Positions 7,291 to 15,900 of a stretch of 64,000 nt of DNA are shown here, piece after piece. A model generated the notes under the pieces. The model did no database searches. It had not been told where the DNA came from and saw only the letters and a list, made by a program, of their open reading frames with translations. Positions within the stretch are counted from its first letter, which is position 1; every line of letters begins with the position of its first letter. The stretch comes from Alteromonadaceae bacterium (GTDB lineage: Bacteria > Pseudomonadota > Gammaproteobacteria > Enterobacterales > Alteromonadaceae), in contig JAESPQ010000056.1 in assembly GCA_016765535.1 (NCBI GenBank), positions 263 through 64,262 on the forward strand. Reading direction: 5' to 3'. The position numbers and the translations under genes were made by a program.

Positions 7291-8736
7291 ATGTCCGTAG
7301 AGCAATTCGACCCAAGCACAAGTAATTCAGCCAAAAGCCAAACAACCACCTTAGACATTCCATCTAAAATGATTGAAGAGCAACATCAAGAAGTTTTCAC
7401 ATCACACCCAGAAGCAAATCGCTCTGCAAAGATAGGCTTCGTATCTCTTGGCTGCCCAAAAAATTTAGTCGACTCAGAGCGCATCCTCACCCAGCTTCGC
7501 ACAGAAGGTTATGACGTAACCAACAGCTATGATGATGCAGAGTTAGTGATAGTTAATACCTGTGGTTTTATTGATTCAGCAGTCAAAGAGTCACTTGACA
7601 CTATTGGGGAAGCGTTAGCAGAAAATGGCAAAGTACTGGTCACTGGTTGCTTAGGCGCGAAAAAAGATGAAATTATTGAATTACACCCGAATGTTTTAGG
7701 TGTTACTGGCCCTCATGCTTACGATGAAGTATTGGCTCAAGTACATAAACATGTGGCTAAACCAAAACACAATCCGTTTATTGATCTAGTTCCACCTCAA
7801 GGCGTTAAATTAACACCTAAGCATTACGCCTATTTAAAAATATCGGAAGGCTGCAACCACCGCTGTACTTTTTGTATTATCCCATCAATGCGTGGCGATT
7901 TAGACTCACGACCTGTCGGTGATGTATTAGGAGAAGCTCAACGTTTAGTTAAAGCTGGCGTTAAAGAATTATTAGTTATCTCACAAGACACTTCTGCTTA
8001 TGGTGTTGATGTTAAGCATAAGCTAGATTTCTACGAAGGCATGCCCGTTAAAACGCATATGCAGCAACTTTGTGAAGAATTAGCGAAGCAGGGCGTGTGG
8101 ATTCGCTTACATTATGTTTATCCTTATCCGCATGTTGATAAAATCATACCTCTTATGGCGGAAGGGAAAATATTACCGTATTTAGACATTCCGTTTCAAC
8201 ACGCTAATAAACGTATTTTAAAACTGATGAAACGTCCAGGTAGCTCAGATAGAGTGTTAGAATGTATTGCTAAATGGCGTGAAATTTGTCCTGAACTCGT
8301 TATTCGCTCAACGTTTATAGTAGGTTTCCCCGGTGAAACCGAAGAAGAGTTTGAAGAGTTATTAGATTTTCTTGAAGAAGCTCAGCTTGATCGTGTTGGT
8401 TGTTTTAAATACTCGCCAGTAGAAGGTGCGACCGCCAATGCTTTACCTGATCATGTTTCAGATGAAGTAATGGAAGAACGCTTACAACGATTTATGGCAG
8501 TACAAGCAAAAATCAGCGCGGATAAATTACAAGCACGTATTGGGCAAGAATATTTAATTCTAATTGATGAAGTTAATGACCTTGGCGCAGTAGGGCGCTC
8601 GTATATGGATGCACCAGAAATTGATGGCAAAGTGTATTTGTCTGACGATTTTGATGCCAAGCCGGGTGATTTGATTTGGGTACAAATTATTCATGCCGAC
8701 GAACATGATGTTTGGGGTGTTAGAGTAGAAGATTAA
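7291..8736 (+). CDS. rimO: Ribosomal protein S12 methylthiotransferase RimO
   Basis: RimO is a radical SAM enzyme that adds a methylthio group to an aspartate of ribosomal protein S12. The N-terminal MTTase domain has its three cluster cysteines (SLGCPKN, VNTCGF, TGCLG). The radical SAM motif is CNHRCTFC, and a C-terminal TRAM domain follows. The 481-residue length includes an extension of about 45 residues before [12 protein letters not shown]. The extension resembles that of Shewanella RimO ([10 protein letters not shown]), which supports this start although no clear Shine-Dalgarno is present. It is monocistronic. Confidence 0.96.
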   Translation: MSVEQFDPSTSNSAKSQTTTLDIPSKMIEEQHQEVFTSHPEANRSAKIGFVSLGCPKNLVDSERILTQLRTEGYDVTNSYDDAELVIVNTCGFIDSAVKESLDTIGEALAENGKVLVTGCLGAKKDEIIELHPNVLGVTGPHAYDEVLAQVHKHVAKPKHNPFIDLVPPQGVKLTPKHYAYLKISEGCNHRCTFCIIPSMRGDLDSRPVGDVLGEAQRLVKAGVKELLVISQDTSAYGVDVKHKLDFYEGMPVKTHMQQLCEELAKQGVWIRLHYVYPYPHVDKIIPLMAEGKILPYLDIPFQHANKRILKLMKRPGSSDRVLECIAKWREICPELVIRSTFIVGFPGETEEEFEELLDFLEEAQLDRVGCFKYSPVEGATANALPDHVSDEVMEERLQRFMAVQAKISADKLQARIGQEYLILIDEVNDLGAVGRSYMDAPEIDGKVYLSDDFDAKPGDLIWVQIIHADEHDVWGVRVED

Positions 8737-8753
8737 AAAGTTAAATTTTACAC

Positions 8754-8795
8754 AAAAAAAAGCTCAGGGCTGATTGACAGATCAGGCTACTGAGC
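8754..8795 (-). terminator. Leftward hairpin with T8 tract, no obvious gene
   Basis: Arms GCTCAG and CTGAGC (8762-8767 and 8790-8795) enclose a second imperfect stem. On the minus strand the hairpin is followed by eight T residues (8754-8761). It is a good intrinsic terminator for leftward transcription, but no leftward gene lies between here and psrA. On the plus strand there is no T tract. It may end a small RNA. Confidence 0.5.
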
Positions 8796-8902
8796 CAAGG
8801 GAAGAAGATTTATATATAGTGAGAGTGAATAAAAGAGTAAAAGTTCAATATTTAGCCTTTATTTTATCTGGTTTATAAATTATTTGTGAGTTATATCACT
8901 TA

Positions 8903-8949
8903 TTGACTTAACTAAGCTTATTGCGTTAGTTTAAACACTTGTTTAAACT
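8903..8949 (+). promoter_or_regulatory. psrA promoter with PsrA-type operator
   Basis: A perfect inverted repeat AGTTTAAAC-N4-GTTTAAACT covers 8928-8949, thirty bases before the psrA start. A possible -35 TTGACT (8903-8908) is 17 bases before TTAGTT (8926-8931), so the operator overlaps the -10. The repeat matches the GTTT-centred palindromes recalled for PsrA in Shewanella and Pseudomonas, suggesting autorepression. Confidence 0.7.
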
Positions 8950-8978
8950 GTGTGTTTGATTATTGTTGAGCTTATCTT

Positions 8979-9599
8979 ATGAGTACAAAAAATAAAATTT
9001 TAGATGCGGCAGAAAAGCTTTTTGCTGACAAAGGCTTTAATGGTACTTCGTTACGAGAAATAACCAGTTTAGCAGAAGTTAACTTAGCTGCAGTAAATTA
9101 TCACTTTGGTTCTAAAAAAGAATTAATAAAAGCGGTTATGTCGCGCTATATGGATGAATTATCACCAAAGTTAGAGGCAGCATTAGGTGTTATTTGTCAA
9201 TCTTCTGATCAACCAAGTTTAATTGAGGTTTTTTCTGCTTTTGTTGAACCGCTTTTAGCCTTAAATAATTTTCAAGAACATGGCACTACTAACTTTTTAC
9301 AGTTATTAGGGCGTGGTTATACTGACTCACAAGGCTTTTTACGCTGGTTTTTAACAACTAGCTATCCTAACGTTATTGATAATTTTGTTGAAGCGGTTCA
9401 CAAAGCATACCCGGCTTTAAGTGCGGAAGATATGTTTTGGCGTTTACATTTTACGATGGGAACGATTGTTTTTACGATGTCGTCAAGCGATGCCCTAATG
9501 GATATTGCACGCAATGATTTTAATAACAATGTAGATATTGCAGGTGTTATTAAACAAGTTATTCCTTATGTTGCTGCTGGCGTTGCTGCACCTATTTAA
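8979..9599 (+). CDS. psrA: TetR-family fatty-acid regulator PsrA
   Basis: This 206-residue TetR protein has an N-terminal helix-turn-helix (residues 5-50: ILDAAEKLFADKGFNGTSLREIT, then VNLAAVNYHFGSKKELI). The NLAAVNYHFGSK stretch and the C-terminal FWRLHFTMGTIVFTMSSSDAL match PsrA of Pseudomonas and Shewanella. PsrA represses beta-oxidation genes and is released by long-chain acyl ligands. The palindrome at 8928-8949 supports autoregulation. It lies in the same region as fadR, giving two fatty-acid regulators within about 3 kb. Confidence 0.85.
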   Translation: MSTKNKILDAAEKLFADKGFNGTSLREITSLAEVNLAAVNYHFGSKKELIKAVMSRYMDELSPKLEAALGVICQSSDQPSLIEVFSAFVEPLLALNNFQEHGTTNFLQLLGRGYTDSQGFLRWFLTTSYPNVIDNFVEAVHKAYPALSAEDMFWRLHFTMGTIVFTMSSSDALMDIARNDFNNNVDIAGVIKQVIPYVAAGVAAPI

Positions 9600-9617
9600 A
9601 GGGATAACTTTAAATGT

Positions 9618-9641
9618 AGAGCCATAAATAGTTATGGCTCT
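9618..9641. terminator. Hairpin between convergent psrA and dsbB
   Basis: A perfect 10-bp stem (AGAGCCATAA and TTATGGCTCT) with a four-base loop lies between the two convergent stops. No T tract follows on either strand, so termination may be weak or factor-assisted. Confidence 0.5.
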
Positions 9642-9662
9642 AGCAAAAGCATTATTTAGAAA

Positions 9663-10181
9663 TTAAAACATTTTATTGTGGATTAAACGAGCCATTAATA
9701 CTACAGCTAATGCAGCAACATAACCGCCATAAACAACAATCATCCATTGTGGCATACTATAATTTAAAAACTCCCAACTGATTTTTCCGCAATCACCTGT
9801 TGCTTCAAATAAAGCAGGTATCCATTGGTGTAATGGTGCCCAACTTGGAAAGTTAGGTGTAAATTCACAACTAAAAAATAAAGAGAAAGACTCTGATTGT
9901 ATATCTACATGTTCAATAGCAATCAATAGTCCCCAAATACTTCCTGTTGCCCATAAAGCATAAGCAGATAACCTAGCCAATATAAAATTATAACCAACAC
10001 TACCAATTACACCAGCAAGGAAAATTGCCCAAATAGCAACACGTTGATAAATACACATAATACAAGGTGCTAGACCCATACCATATTGAAAATATAATGC
10101 AGATAGTTCTAATAATAAGGCGGATAAAGCTAATAGTTGCCACGAACGAGATTGTTGCGTTAAGTCACTTAAAAATTTCAC
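9663..10181 (-). CDS. dsbB: Disulfide bond formation protein B (DsbB)
   Basis: DsbB is an inner-membrane quinone reductase that reoxidises periplasmic DsbA. The protein has 172 residues and four membrane spans. The first redox pair is CIMC (C40, C43) with the following YQR, and the second pair is C105 and C131 in the second periplasmic loop. Both pairs are intact, so it should be functional. It follows nhaD on the same strand after a strong terminator, so it probably has its own promoter. The dsbB-nha-fadR neighbourhood is conserved with enterobacteria. Confidence 0.96.
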   Translation of the reverse strand: MKFLSDLTQQSRSWQLLALSALLLELSALYFQYGMGLAPCIMCIYQRVAIWAIFLAGVIGSVGYNFILARLSAYALWATGSIWGLLIAIEHVDIQSESFSLFFSCEFTPNFPSWAPLHQWIPALFEATGDCGKISWEFLNYSMPQWMIVVYGGYVAALAVVLMARLIHNKMF

Positions 10182-10223
10182 AAATTTTCCTACAATAATA
10201 AAATATAAACAGTTAGTTAAAAG

Positions 10224-10249
10224 AAAAGCCTATAAAATTATAGGCTTTT
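10224..10249 (-). terminator. Terminator of nhaD
   Basis: AAAAGCCTATAA and TTATAGGCTTTT form a perfect 12-bp inverted repeat, ending in T4 on the minus strand. It lies between the nhaD stop and the dsbB start. Confidence 0.75.
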
Positions 10250-10277
10250 ATCTGTCAGCTATTTAAATGGTACCAGT

Positions 10278-11723
10278 TTAAGGAGCCGTGATCATATGAC
10301 TATTTAGTAATAAATGTACATAAACACTTGCCGCGTAACCTAATGCTATTACAGGAGTCCATTTTAAATGACTAAAAAACGTATAATAACCACGAGCTTG
10401 TCCCATTAAAGCAACACCCGCTGCTGAACCTATTGATAATAAACTACCACCAACGCCTGCGGTCAAGGTAACTAATAGCCATTGATAATGAGGCATTTCA
10501 GGGTTCATTGTTAATACAGCAAACATGACCGGAATATTATCAACAATGGCGGATAAAACGCCTACTAATATATTAGCGGTAGTTGCGCCTAGTTCACCAT
10601 AAATATATTCCGACATAATACCTAAATAACCAATAAAACCTAAACCACCTACGGCCATAATAACACCATAGAAAAAGAATAAGGTGTCCCATTCTGCTTT
10701 TGCTATTTTATCAAAAATGTCAAAACCATGTTTCTCAGGTTCTAATGCTTCGGTTTCGTGATGACCAACGGCATTTGATGTAGGGGCGTCTGATTTGTCA
10801 ATTTCACCTTGGCCTGATTTACGTAAGTAATAACCAAAAAATTTCAAGTAAGCTAAACCTAGCATCATACCAAATACTGGTGGTAAATTAATGAAATTAT
10901 GGAAAGAAACTGCAGTGGCTATGGTTAATATAAATAATACCACAATGATTAAGCCGCCTTGCTTAATGGGGGTTTTTTCACCTGAATCTGCATCTGGTTT
11001 TCCTGCGGGTACTGCAAATTGCATAATTAGAGCAGGGAGTGCAAAGTTAACCACTGCGGGGATAAATAGACGAAAAAATTCATCAAATTGAACAATGCCT
11101 TTTTGCCAAACCATTAAGGTAGTTATATCACCAAATGGGCTGAAAGCGCCGCCAGCATTTGCACCTATCACAATATTAATACAACTAAGGGCAACAAATT
11201 TTGGTTGATTTTTACCTACCGCTAAAACAACAGCGCACATAATTAATGCGGTAGTTAGATTATCTGCAACCGGAGATATAAAGAAAGCCAATACACCGGT
11301 GAGCCAAAATAAAGTCCTATAGCTAAAGCCCTTGGCAATTAACCAATCTCTCAATGCTTCAAATACATTACGTTCTAGCATCGCGTTAATATAAGTCATA
11401 GCGACTAATAAAAAGAAGAATAATTCAGCATATTCAAGGAAGTTATGTTTGATCGCTACCTCTGCTGCATGTGGCATACCATGAGTCTTATAATAAATGG
11501 CAATGCAAATCCAGATTATACCTGCGGCTAATAGTACTGGTTTAGACTTTCGCAAATGTAATTTCTCTTCCAAAATTACAAGGGAATAAGCAACAACAAA
11601 AACAATTAATGCTGTGTAGCCAACCCAACTATCGGTCAAGTCGATAGCTTGATGAACCGATTCCGTAGCAAATGCCATACTGGGAAACAGCATGGCAAAT
11701 AATATCAACAATAACGTTTTCAT
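10278..11723 (-). CDS. nhaD: Na+/H+ antiporter NhaD
   Basis: This 481-residue inner-membrane antiporter of the NhaD (ion transporter superfamily) type exports Na+ in exchange for H+. It starts with a cleavable-looking leader (residues 1-19) and has about a dozen hydrophobic spans. Family-like segments include FFISPVADNLTTALI, GANAGGAFSPFGDITTLMVWQKG, and a second DNIPVMFAVL half-site that mirrors the first. A hydrophilic, charged loop lies near residues 300-335. It occupies the place next to fadR and dsbB where enterobacteria have nhaB. That suits a marine organism. Confidence 0.93.
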   Translation of the reverse strand: MKTLLLILFAMLFPSMAFATESVHQAIDLTDSWVGYTALIVFVVAYSLVILEEKLHLRKSKPVLLAAGIIWICIAIYYKTHGMPHAAEVAIKHNFLEYAELFFFLLVAMTYINAMLERNVFEALRDWLIAKGFSYRTLFWLTGVLAFFISPVADNLTTALIMCAVVLAVGKNQPKFVALSCINIVIGANAGGAFSPFGDITTLMVWQKGIVQFDEFFRLFIPAVVNFALPALIMQFAVPAGKPDADSGEKTPIKQGGLIIVVLFILTIATAVSFHNFINLPPVFGMMLGLAYLKFFGYYLRKSGQGEIDKSDAPTSNAVGHHETEALEPEKHGFDIFDKIAKAEWDTLFFFYGVIMAVGGLGFIGYLGIMSEYIYGELGATTANILVGVLSAIVDNIPVMFAVLTMNPEMPHYQWLLVTLTAGVGGSLLSIGSAAGVALMGQARGYYTFFSHLKWTPVIALGYAASVYVHLLLNSHMITAP

Positions 11724-11983
11724 ATTCTTCCCGTTGTAATAATAATATTTTTATAATTTTCATTCTAGCAAAACTTAACTAAATTGATACAGTAAAGCGG
11801 CTGAATTTATGGTTTATCTTTAATATAACAAATGGTTGTTATATTTCCTCTATTTTAAAATAGTTAAATAATAAAATTTAATCGTAATAGTTAAAAATCA
11901 ATCTTTATTGTTACTCATATGTTATTTATGTATTGTGTTAATGTTGTTGTTTTTTCTTAGATGCGTTGAAAAATAATTCTAGG

Positions 11984-12016
11984 TTGTATCAACTTATTGT
12001 TCTGGTACAATCAGTT
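11984..12016 (+). promoter_or_regulatory. fadR promoter and possible FadR operator
   Basis: TTGTAT (11984-11989) and TACAAT (12006-12011) are spaced by 16 bases, a good sigma70 pair. Overlapping the -10, TTCTGGTACAATCAGTT (12000-12016) partly matches the CTGGT...CAG half-sites of the known FadR operator. Autoregulation is therefore possible; the right half is imperfect. Confidence 0.45.
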
Positions 12017-12084
12017 TATTATTATTTATTTATTATTATTTATCATTATTATTTATTTATTATTATTTATCATCTTTATTATTA
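12016..12084 (+). repeat. TTATT/ATTATT simple-sequence repeat in fadR leader
   Basis: About 69 bases consist almost only of A and T in TTATTA/TTTATT units. A longer unit containing TTTATTATTATTTATCAT appears twice with about a 28-base period. It falls between the predicted fadR transcription start and the ATG, so it would form an unstructured, slippage-prone 5' leader. Confidence 0.7.
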
Positions 12085-12099
12085 GCGAGTAATGTCTAC

Positions 12100-12813
12100 A
12101 TGGTTATTAAGGCGCGGAGTCCAGCAGGGTTCGCAGAACAGTATATTGTTGAATCTATCTGGAATGGCGGTTTTCCACCAGGCTCCATTTTACCTGCAGA
12201 ACGTGAATTGTCTGAGTTGATTGGTGTTACCCGCACTACTTTACGCGAAGTTTTACAACGTTTAGCGCGTGATGGTTGGTTAACGATAAGGCATGGTAAA
12301 CCAACGAAAGTAAATGATTTTTGGGATACCTCAAGTTTAAATATTTTAGAAACATTAGCTCATCTTGATCAAGAAGGTATTCCTGATTTAGTTGATAATT
12401 TAATGTCGGCTCGTACGAATATAAGTGCTATTTATATTCGTGCAGCGATTAAAAACAATCCAGAAAAGACAATCGAATTATTAAGTGCTTACACTGATGT
12501 TGAAGATAGTGGCGAAGCATTTGCCGAATTTGACTTTACCTTGAATAGAGAATTAGTGATCGCCTCGGGTAACTCTATTTATTTATTAATTTTAAATGGC
12601 TTTAAAGGCTTATATTCACGTATTGGAACTTTATATTTTTCTGAGTCTAAAGGACGCGATATTTCTCGACAGTATTATCAAAAGTTGATTAAACTGGCAA
12701 AAGAGGGAAAATGTGACGAAGCTATTTTTGCGGTCCGTAAATATGGTGTCGACTCTGGTAAATTATGGATTGAATTGAAAGATGATGTGCTAAAAGAATT
12801 GTCTAACGATTAA
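12100..12813 (+). CDS. fadR: Fatty acid metabolism regulator FadR
   Basis: This 237-residue GntR-family regulator represses fatty-acid breakdown and activates unsaturated fatty-acid synthesis until long-chain acyl-CoA binds. The N-terminal winged helix is nearly that of E. coli ([61 protein letters not shown]). The C-terminal helical acyl-CoA domain is complete, ending in [11 protein letters not shown]. The length matches the 239 residues usual for the family. It is divergent from nhaD and convergent with spoVR. Confidence 0.96.
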   Translation: MVIKARSPAGFAEQYIVESIWNGGFPPGSILPAERELSELIGVTRTTLREVLQRLARDGWLTIRHGKPTKVNDFWDTSSLNILETLAHLDQEGIPDLVDNLMSARTNISAIYIRAAIKNNPEKTIELLSAYTDVEDSGEAFAEFDFTLNRELVIASGNSIYLLILNGFKGLYSRIGTLYFSESKGRDISRQYYQKLIKLAKEGKCDEAIFAVRKYGVDSGKLWIELKDDVLKELSND

Positions 12814-12848
12814 TTTTATTTACTTATATTCGTTTAAATTATTATAAA

Positions 12849-12874
12849 GCGGCTATATTATAAGCCGTTTTTTT
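12849..12874 (+). terminator. fadR terminator
   Basis: Stem CGGCT/AGCCG, extended by A/T pairs, is followed by a seven-T run. It lies 36 bases after the fadR stop. Confidence 0.7.
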
Positions 12875-12945
12875 ATGACTATGTGTTATGTAAATTGGTA
12901 GTCATTGTGAATAAACATATTATTAATAAATTGAATGAATAAAAA

Positions 12946-14466
12946 TCAATCGTTTTGCTCTTTAAAACTTGGACAAGCGGCAATCACCATATCCTTTCCT
13001 TGATCATCGGCTTGTACTAATTTTACGTCAAATTGCCATAAATGATGTAAATGTTTTAATACTTCATTTTTAGAATCACCTAGGGGAACATTATTTTGCG
13101 GTATATAACGTAAGGTTAGCGATCTATCGCCATTAATGTCTGCATTTATCACTTGAATATTTACTTCTAAATTACTCAAATTATATTGACTCGATAACAT
13201 CGTTCTAATTTTTTGATAACCTTGCTCATTATGAATGGCGGCAACCTCAAGATAGTTTTTATCTTCATTATCATTAATATGAAATAATTTGAAATCACGA
13301 ATTAATTTAGGCGATAAATATTGACTAATAAAGCTTTCATCCTTGAAACTTTCCATCGCAAAATGCAATGTATCTAACCAATTGCTGCCTGCGATTTCAG
13401 GAAACCATTCTCTATCTTCATCGGTCGGATTTTCACAAATTCGACGAATATCCATAAACATATTAAATCCTAGTGCATAAGGATTAATTCCTGAATAATA
13501 AGGGCTATTATATTCAGGTTGAGCAACCACATTGGTATGGTTATGTAAAAATTCCAACATAAATTTGTTGGTAACCAAACCTTCATCATAAAGGTGATTT
13601 AAAATGGTGTAATGCCAAAAACAAGCCCAACCTTCGTTCATTACCTGAGTTTGTTTTTGTGGATAAAAATATTGTGAAATTTTTCTAACTATTCTAACTA
13701 TTTCGCGTTGCCATGATTTTAATAAAGGCGCATTTTTTTCGATAAAATAGAGAATGTTCTCTTGTGGTTCTGCAGGAAATGTTATGCTTTTATCATTTGT
13801 TTTATCAGGGCTTTTAGGTAGTGTTCGCCATAAGGTATTTACTTGCGATTGCATGTATTCTTCACGATCTTTTTGACGTTTCAATTCTTCGTCTAGTGAT
13901 AGCTTTTGTGGCCTTTTGTAGCGATCAACACCATGATTCATTAAAGCATGGCAAGCATCAAGTGTTGCTTCAACCTCATCTATACCATATTTGTGTTCAC
14001 AATCAGCAATGTACTTTTTAGCAAAGAGTAAATAATCTATAATAGAATCGGCATCGGTCCATGTTTTAAATAAATAATTGTTTTTGAAGAAAGAATTGTG
14101 ACCATAACAAGCGTGTGCCATGACTAAAGCTTGCATTGGCATGGTATTTTCTTCCATAAGATAGGATATACAAGGGTTTGAATTAATAACAATTTCATAA
14201 GCAAGCCCCATACGACCACGTTTATAGGTTTGCTCAGTTTGAATAAATTTTTTACCAAAAGTCCAATGATTATAACCAATAGGCATGCCTACACTAGCAT
14301 AAGCGTCCATCATCTGTTCGGTGGTGATCACTTCAATTTGGTTTGTATAAGTATCTAATCGATAATGTTTGGCTACGCGTTCAATTTCGGCTTGATATTG
14401 CTCAAGTAAATTAAAAGTCCAATCGGCGCAGTCATCTAATGGCCTATTTCTTTTTTCTTGTGTCAT
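12946..14466 (-). CDS. SpoVR family protein (YcgB)
   Basis: This 506-residue cytosolic protein belongs to the SpoVR/YcgB family, of uncertain biochemical role. Recognisable parts are MAHACYGHNSFFKNNYLF, QTQVMNEGWACFWHYTILN, and NPYALGFNMFMDIRRICENP. These hold His/Glu residues that could bind metal. It is the last gene of a prkA-yeaH-spoVR operon, 79 bases after yeaH. In E. coli ycgB sits beside fadR, as here, but is not joined to yeaG-yeaH. The operon is associated with stationary-phase and starvation responses in known species. Confidence 0.93.
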   Translation of the reverse strand: MTQEKRNRPLDDCADWTFNLLEQYQAEIERVAKHYRLDTYTNQIEVITTEQMMDAYASVGMPIGYNHWTFGKKFIQTEQTYKRGRMGLAYEIVINSNPCISYLMEENTMPMQALVMAHACYGHNSFFKNNYLFKTWTDADSIIDYLLFAKKYIADCEHKYGIDEVEATLDACHALMNHGVDRYKRPQKLSLDEELKRQKDREEYMQSQVNTLWRTLPKSPDKTNDKSITFPAEPQENILYFIEKNAPLLKSWQREIVRIVRKISQYFYPQKQTQVMNEGWACFWHYTILNHLYDEGLVTNKFMLEFLHNHTNVVAQPEYNSPYYSGINPYALGFNMFMDIRRICENPTDEDREWFPEIAGSNWLDTLHFAMESFKDESFISQYLSPKLIRDFKLFHINDNEDKNYLEVAAIHNEQGYQKIRTMLSSQYNLSNLEVNIQVINADINGDRSLTLRYIPQNNVPLGDSKNEVLKHLHHLWQFDVKLVQADDQGKDMVIAACPSFKEQND

Positions 14467-14545
14467 AAAGAGCCTCTCTTTATTGCCAATATTTTTTAAC
14501 TTTGCTCATTTTTGAATTAGTTTGTATGTTTCAGTAAATTGTTAT

Positions 14546-15823
14546 TCATGCTGCCTGCGAAGTGTTTTTTTTGAATAAATCTCTGAACACAGGATAAATA
14601 TCATCAACACTTTTTATGTGCCGCATGGCAAAGTGTGCATTACTTTCCGCAACCTTGGTATATTGATGCCATAGGGTTTGATGCGCTCGTTGCGTTATTT
14701 CAATGTAACTAAAATAACGTGATTGTGGCAATATTTTATTGTTTAATAATTCTCCACAACGAGGTGAGTCGTCAGCCCAATTGTCTCCGTCTGAGGCTTG
14801 TGCGCCATATATATTCCAATCACTTGTATGGTATCTTTCGTCGATAATTTTTGCCATAAGCTCTAGTGCGCTAGAAGCAATAGTGCCGCCAGTTTCTTGT
14901 GAATAAAAAAACTCTTGTTCATCTACTTCTTTTGCTTGGGTGTGGTGGCGAATATAAACCACATCAATGGCTTTATAGGTTCGGGTTAAAAACAAATACA
15001 GTAAAATATAAAAGCGTTTAGCAATATCTTTGGTGGCTTGATCCATTGAGCCAGATACATCCATTAAACAAAACATTACTGCTTTTGATGTAGGGACAGC
15101 TTGCTTGGCATAGTTTCTAAAACGCAAATCAAAAGTATCAATAAAAGGCACTTTGGCTATTTTTATTTCTAATGCTTTAATTTGTTTATTCAGATCTTTA
15201 ATTTCACTAATATTATCAACATTATCTTGTTCTAGTTGGGTTAATCTTTCTTTTAATTTTTTTAGCTCTCGACGTTTACATGCGGTCATGGCAATACGTC
15301 GGGCAATTGAACCTTGCAGTGATTTTACAATATCGATATTAGATGGCACACCATCGGCACAATAGCCAGTGCGTACTGTTTTGTATTCTATAAGTTTATC
15401 GAGCTGTTTTTTTTCAAGATTAGGTAGTTCTAAATCTTCAAAAAGTAAGTTTAGGTATTCTTCTTTAGAAATAGAAAAAACAAAATCATCATCACCTTCA
15501 CCAGAATCACTTGCTTCACCCTCACCGCCTCCTTGACCTTGCTGACCTTTGGGTCTAGGTAAATGATCACCCGTAGTAAATTGATCATTACCTGGCAACA
15601 CTCTATTTCTATTGCCACCATCGCCTTGATGAAAAAAAGGTTCACTTAAATCTTTTTTAGGTATGATAATATTTTCACCACTGCTAACATCCGTTACACC
15701 GCGTTTATTTATAGCATCAGACAATGATTTTTTAATTTGGCTTTTATAACGGCGCAAAAAACGCTGGCGGTTAACCATGCTCTTGTTTTTGCCATTTAAT
15801 CGCCGATCAATAAAATTTGCCAT
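14546..15823 (-). CDS. yeaH: YeaH/YhbH family protein (DUF444)
   Basis: This 425-residue protein of the YeaH/YhbH family normally accompanies PrkA. The N-terminus [23 protein letters not shown] is typical. A glycine-rich linker and an acidic SGEGDDD patch follow. The C-terminal half contains a von Willebrand A-like fold with the metal-site motif DVSGSMDQ. It may act as a partner or substrate of the PrkA kinase; its activity is unknown. It lies 77 bases after prkA in the same operon. Confidence 0.93.
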   Translation of the reverse strand: MANFIDRRLNGKNKSMVNRQRFLRRYKSQIKKSLSDAINKRGVTDVSSGENIIIPKKDLSEPFFHQGDGGNRNRVLPGNDQFTTGDHLPRPKGQQGQGGGEGEASDSGEGDDDFVFSISKEEYLNLLFEDLELPNLEKKQLDKLIEYKTVRTGYCADGVPSNIDIVKSLQGSIARRIAMTACKRRELKKLKERLTQLEQDNVDNISEIKDLNKQIKALEIKIAKVPFIDTFDLRFRNYAKQAVPTSKAVMFCLMDVSGSMDQATKDIAKRFYILLYLFLTRTYKAIDVVYIRHHTQAKEVDEQEFFYSQETGGTIASSALELMAKIIDERYHTSDWNIYGAQASDGDNWADDSPRCGELLNNKILPQSRYFSYIEITQRAHQTLWHQYTKVAESNAHFAMRHIKSVDDIYPVFRDLFKKNTSQAA

Positions 15824-15900
15824 GTTTTTACCTCTCCTCTATTTATATTAATTAGACTAATTAGTGCTAATTAACTTTAGCCACTTGGTACAAGCAACAA

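Larger units (their letters stand above)
11724..12099. other. Divergent intergenic region nhaD/fadR
   Basis: This 376-base region between divergent genes contains the likely fadR promoter and an operator-like site (11984-12016), followed by a long TTATT-rich simple repeat (12016-12084) that would lie in the fadR leader. The nhaD side (11724-11980) is AT-rich, and I see no clear boxes there. Confidence 0.5.

Noticed and set aside
12016-12084. Small coding sequence or CRISPR in the TTATT repeat
   Set aside because: The region is only A/T simple sequence with no start signals and no spacer structure.
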